64,000 nucleotides of DNA, from the NCBI GenBank assembly GCA_963662155.1, contig OY759262.1:19196198-19260197 (forward strand). The letters are read 5' to 3'. Below the pieces are notes generated by a model. That model searched no databases, was not told the origin of the DNA, and saw nothing but the letters and a program-made list of their open reading frames with translations. Positions 60,405-64,000 of this stretch are shown here, piece after piece. A program made the translations under genes and the position numbers. Position 1 is the first letter of the stretch. Every line of letters begins with the position of its first letter. Source of the DNA: Lamellibrachia columna. Taxonomy: Eukaryota; Annelida; Polychaeta; Sabellida; Siboglinidae.

Positions 60405-60735
60405 CCATGATGATGAGGTGGTGGTGGTGGTGGTGACGGTGGTGGTGTTGGTAGTTGTTGGTTATTGGTTTTGTTGATGCTGTTGAAGGTGGATGGAGTG
60501 GTGGTGTTGGGGATATTGATGAGCTGGTGGTAGTAGTGTTGCGGGTGGCGGATGAGGCAGTAGTAGGTAGTGGTGGTGGCTAATGAAGTGGTGGTAGATG
60601 AGGCAACAGAAGTGGTGGTGGACGATGAGGTCGTCGGATGAAGTGGCTATGATGCAGAATAAAGTGGCGATGATGTTACGATAAGGATGAAGTGGTGATG
60701 ATCCAGGATGACGTGGCGGTGGTGCTATTTCTGGT
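60405..60735 (+). repeat. GGT/GAT-rich low-complexity tract
   Basis: Imperfect GTG/GTGATG trinucleotides over 330 bp, strongly strand-asymmetric (G and T on +). Confidence 0.9.
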
Positions 60736-63700
60736 GGTGATTTTGGACATTTTTACTTCCCATTTTGTATGATATAATACATTGATTCATATTCCATCAA
60801 AATTGAGTCAGCCTAATTAACGGGTGGCTAAGTCCTTCTCTGAAGCAGTCGGGGTAAGCAATGCATCCATTTAATTTTTGCATATTTCACACACAATAGA
60901 ATATGTCAGACACTTAAATCGGGCTGATGTTTGATTTACACAGACGTAGAGAGGAGTACAGGACAGATATGAAGCTGTGGTGGGAATATGATGTAGCAGT
61001 AGAGATTCGGGGTCGTTGAAAAATAACCATTATGAAACTATTTTTACCTGTCCTAAATAGTTATGAATGCATTTCCGCGAAAAATATAAACCATCGCCAT
61101 CGGTAAAGTTCTGAAAACAAATTCTGGTTAGGATAGAAGTATATAGCCTACTAGTGGTTCTTAGCTGGCATGCACACTACTCAAGTTAACATCGTGTCAT
61201 TTGCTGTGAGTGTAGGCCCTATATAGTGCAGGGTATGCCTTATCTGCTGTTTGATTCGTCCTTGCACTCCACGATGGACGCTAACCAGATTAGGAATGGA
61301 CTATTCAATTTCTTAGGGCGGGTTGGATTTTTAATAATATTATATTTGTTGGCAATTTTGATTAAAAAAGATTGCCATCCAAGGCAACGGCCCACATGGC
61401 AAATGGACAAGGAAGCCATTGGCTTATTGTGAGTCCAACATTTTTAATATAATAATGTGTAATCCGCCCTCCTGATCGAGATATGTGTCAATGTGGAAGC
61501 ACGTGCGTACGGCTAACTGCGCGCCTGATCCTCGTGACAAAAACACACCAACACCCTACGTAATAGCAATGATAGTCTTCAACTAGAATGAGGCCCACCC
61601 AGAGAAGACTAAAAATAACCCATATTGCCATCTATCGGAAATTATTGGGGAGATTTTAATTAATCTATTCGACTCGAGAGGGGGCGATTTTATGTTCCGA
61701 AGCAGACGGCTCTGTTGATTTTTACGATCGAGCTTCTGCGTCCCTGTGAAATGACACATGCTGTAGTTGTAACGTGTTATTGTACCATTTTAGCAACGTT
61801 ACAAGTTACTGGGAATGTCTGGAGGTAGGCTTAAGACGTAATGAATAATTTGCTCGAATCTTATCTCGATCGTAAATTCGAAATATGATGATAGCAGACG
61901 ACAATTTCCAACTTCAAGGTTCGAGTTCCAGCACAAGTCGTCAAGGCTCGGTCTTGGGACAAGTTGGGTTGGCATAATTTCGGAAAATATGCAATATAAT
62001 ATAGGCAGACTACTTGTGTAAAGTATGAATATATTAAATACTAGTATGAGGGATTTTATCGACTATATTGGTCGGCGTAAAACTCAACCTATACTATAGA
62101 CATATATAGTATAGCCTATGGCTATGGCTATATGTTTTATTGGTCGGCGTAAAATTCAACTTACTTAATAGAATATGCCGTTTAAAAAAATCTGAAGAAA
62201 CATTTTGTGCAAGAGTTAGATATACCAAATCACTAACAGCTACTTCATCTATTTAATGCCAAAAAATTATTAAAAAAGTTGTTTTGAGTGAAGAACTTAC
62301 GAATATTGAACGTCCGAACCATGTCATGTGAGACGAGGAAACCGGTAGAATTTAACCTACATCCATGGCAAGCTGTACTAACAATAAATAAAATAAATAC
62401 GTAAACGTCACATTGTTGATTATTTCATGACTCCAATTATTACAACTTTTACAACAAGTCAGGTTTGTCATAACTCTTCCACGTGTTTTCTAAAACACAT
62501 ACACAAATACTTGTAGTGAATATTTAACGTTAATTTAGTTTTAAAAAATTCTCGAATATTTAATGCATTTTAATTAGTCCCACTTTTATGACAAGATTGG
62601 CTTGCCATAAATCTTCCATAAAAGGGCAGTTATCATGTGGCCAAGAACAAGACACACACCAGCAAACGCTCAATAATAATATCTGGTAAGCATGCAAAGA
62701 CTTTTATTTACAGCCTGTATTTAGGTATGAATATCATAAAAGTGTTCCATGTTATATTATATATCAAAATATATTTTGTTCAGACAAGACTCTATATCGT
62801 TATTGTCGTAAACATACGCTGTGATGTTTCTAATGCGAGATCAAGCAAGATTTCAATGGGTTGAATTTAGGAATGGGTTGAATTCTACGCAGCTGACTGT
62901 AAATGTAAAGGTTGGAAAATTGTTTTTTAGTAAATACTTGCGTTGGCATTACTGTTTGTTGACGTCTCTGCATCTGCTGGCGCTGCGAGGGGGCAAATTC
63001 TTTTACCATTTCTATCGATGAAATGCTAACTACTTCTTGTGTAATGGTTTGTCCACAAGTTATACTGTTAGTCGTTACCACAAGTCATATTATAAAAAAA
63101 ACTGCCACAACAAAATATATACAAAACATGCTAACAATCATGATCAATCTATACTTTGTCTTTACAGATAGATATATTTTCTAATAATAAGGACTAGTAA
63201 AAAAATAAACTAGTTTCTTGTCTGTTCTTTATTTACTCTATGGATTTTTTTGTAATTTTCTTTGAAGATGGCTGCCATGTCTTAGATGTTCACTGCATGG
63301 TTGATTTAAAGACACTCCAGATGTAGCTTTTCCGATGCAACATGGAACATGCCATTGATGTATATACTATAAAGCCAGCGATTCCATTTGCAAATTAGTA
63401 AATACAAAACTTTTTATCAGGAATGGCAGATAAATAGAAACATTTACGTCAATGGAATATAGCCCGTATGAATGCCCAGAAAACTAGTTAAATTGACTTA
63501 GACAAAAACAAGAAGCATACACAATGTTGAAACTGTTTAAAATGATATTTTTTTCAATAAGTAAATAATAAAAAATGAGGCGGCAGCCAAAAAGGAAGCG
63601 GGCAGGGGCGAAAAACTTGTCTCTTTTTTTACTAGGCCTAATAACAATTAATAATATGTTTACAACATATTTGCAGTCCATATCTGTGGTTGTGTACTTT

Positions 63701-64000
63701 TATCATATCAAAATCAAAGACAGCGTATTATGTGTGAAGTTTGATGGTGGTACACTTGCTACACTACTTGTACTCTTTTATGCAGATTTGAAAGTACGGA
63801 AGGTGATTCAGCTATGTTTACTACAAGAAATGCTGTAAGTATTGGTTGAGGTGGCACTCGATCCATATCATTTGTTAGCAATATTTTAAGTTAAACTAGA
63901 TAAACTAACCTACCTTTATTGCCATGTTCCACAAGGCTTAAAACAGAAGGCTAATTTTCAATGATAGGCCATTTTGTTTCTTACTAAAATGAATTATGAT
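60736..64000. other. Gene-free A+T-rich DNA
   Basis: The + strand frame 61226-61432 has one membrane-like stretch (GFLIILYLLAILI) and is followed by TTATT|GTGAGT, but has no recognised family. A short direct repeat ATTGGTCGGCGTAAAA flanks 62067-62160. No BATF or other bZIP exon was seen before the window ends. Confidence 0.4.

Noticed and set aside
61226..61432. Possible exon with a membrane segment and a following GTGAGT
   Set aside because: No family similarity and no partner exon; a donor-like hexamer alone is weak evidence.
61919..61935. GGTTCGAGTTCC as a tRNA T-loop/B-box
   Set aside because: No cloverleaf or A-box at the right distance could be drawn; no tRNA gene is supported anywhere in the window.

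Overview
This is animal nuclear DNA: A+T-rich, intron-containing, with GT/AG splice sites, and dense in microsatellites, minisatellites and decayed transposable elements. The window suggests a marine invertebrate, most likely a lophotrochozoan such as a mollusc. That placement is inference, from the protein sequences, the repeat style and a SINE-like consensus familiar from mollusc DNA. No prokaryotic, organellar or viral gene is recognisable.

Only two protein-coding genes can be supported, both on the + strand and both bZIP transcription factors. The first (coding 36585-38972, three exons, 373 aa) is a Fos orthologue with a complete basic region, a five-leucine zipper and the family C-terminal tail. 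The second (coding 57086-58578, three exons, 184 aa) is an ATF3/JDP2-type factor with the ATF3 motif LTPxxKEELR and a five-leucine zipper. Both genes have a phase-0 intron at the same place, between basic region and zipper. FOS and JDP2 (with BATF) are also tandem same-strand neighbours in vertebrates, so the window appears to preserve an old bZIP cluster.

The DNA around the genes looks like immediate-early control. A perfect CArG box (36279) and CRE-like motifs lie upstream of Fos, with an AP-1 site in the leader. A triple ATTTA cluster lies 3' of Fos. Five TGCGTCA motifs lie between the genes. Two AP-1 sites, a possible 5' non-coding exon and three CArG-type motifs spaced exactly 21 bp lie upstream of the ATF3-like coding exons. 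These are motif readings, not demonstrated elements.

Layout: 1-36 kb is gene-free and repeat-rich. It holds LINE fragments (1.4-4.0, 9.9-10.4, 18.8-19.3, 32.6-33.0 and 34.8-35.9 kb), a 1.5-kb TIR-type insertion (1869-3396), a foldback element (30.6-31.5 kb), and many tandem arrays. It also holds dispersed families called A, B, C, D, E and G here. 36.1-41 kb is the Fos locus. 41-54 kb is intergenic with repeats of families A, E and G, a SINE-like copy and a large (TA)n-centred palindrome. 53.8-59.5 kb is the ATF3-like locus. 59.6-64 kb holds one LINE tail and a GGT-rich tract but no recognisable gene.

The most unusual structural signal is family A. A 23-bp minisatellite (27776-28256) is an amplified copy of that element's terminal sequence and runs straight into a deleted copy of the element, while another copy carries an independent internal 48-bp tandem array.
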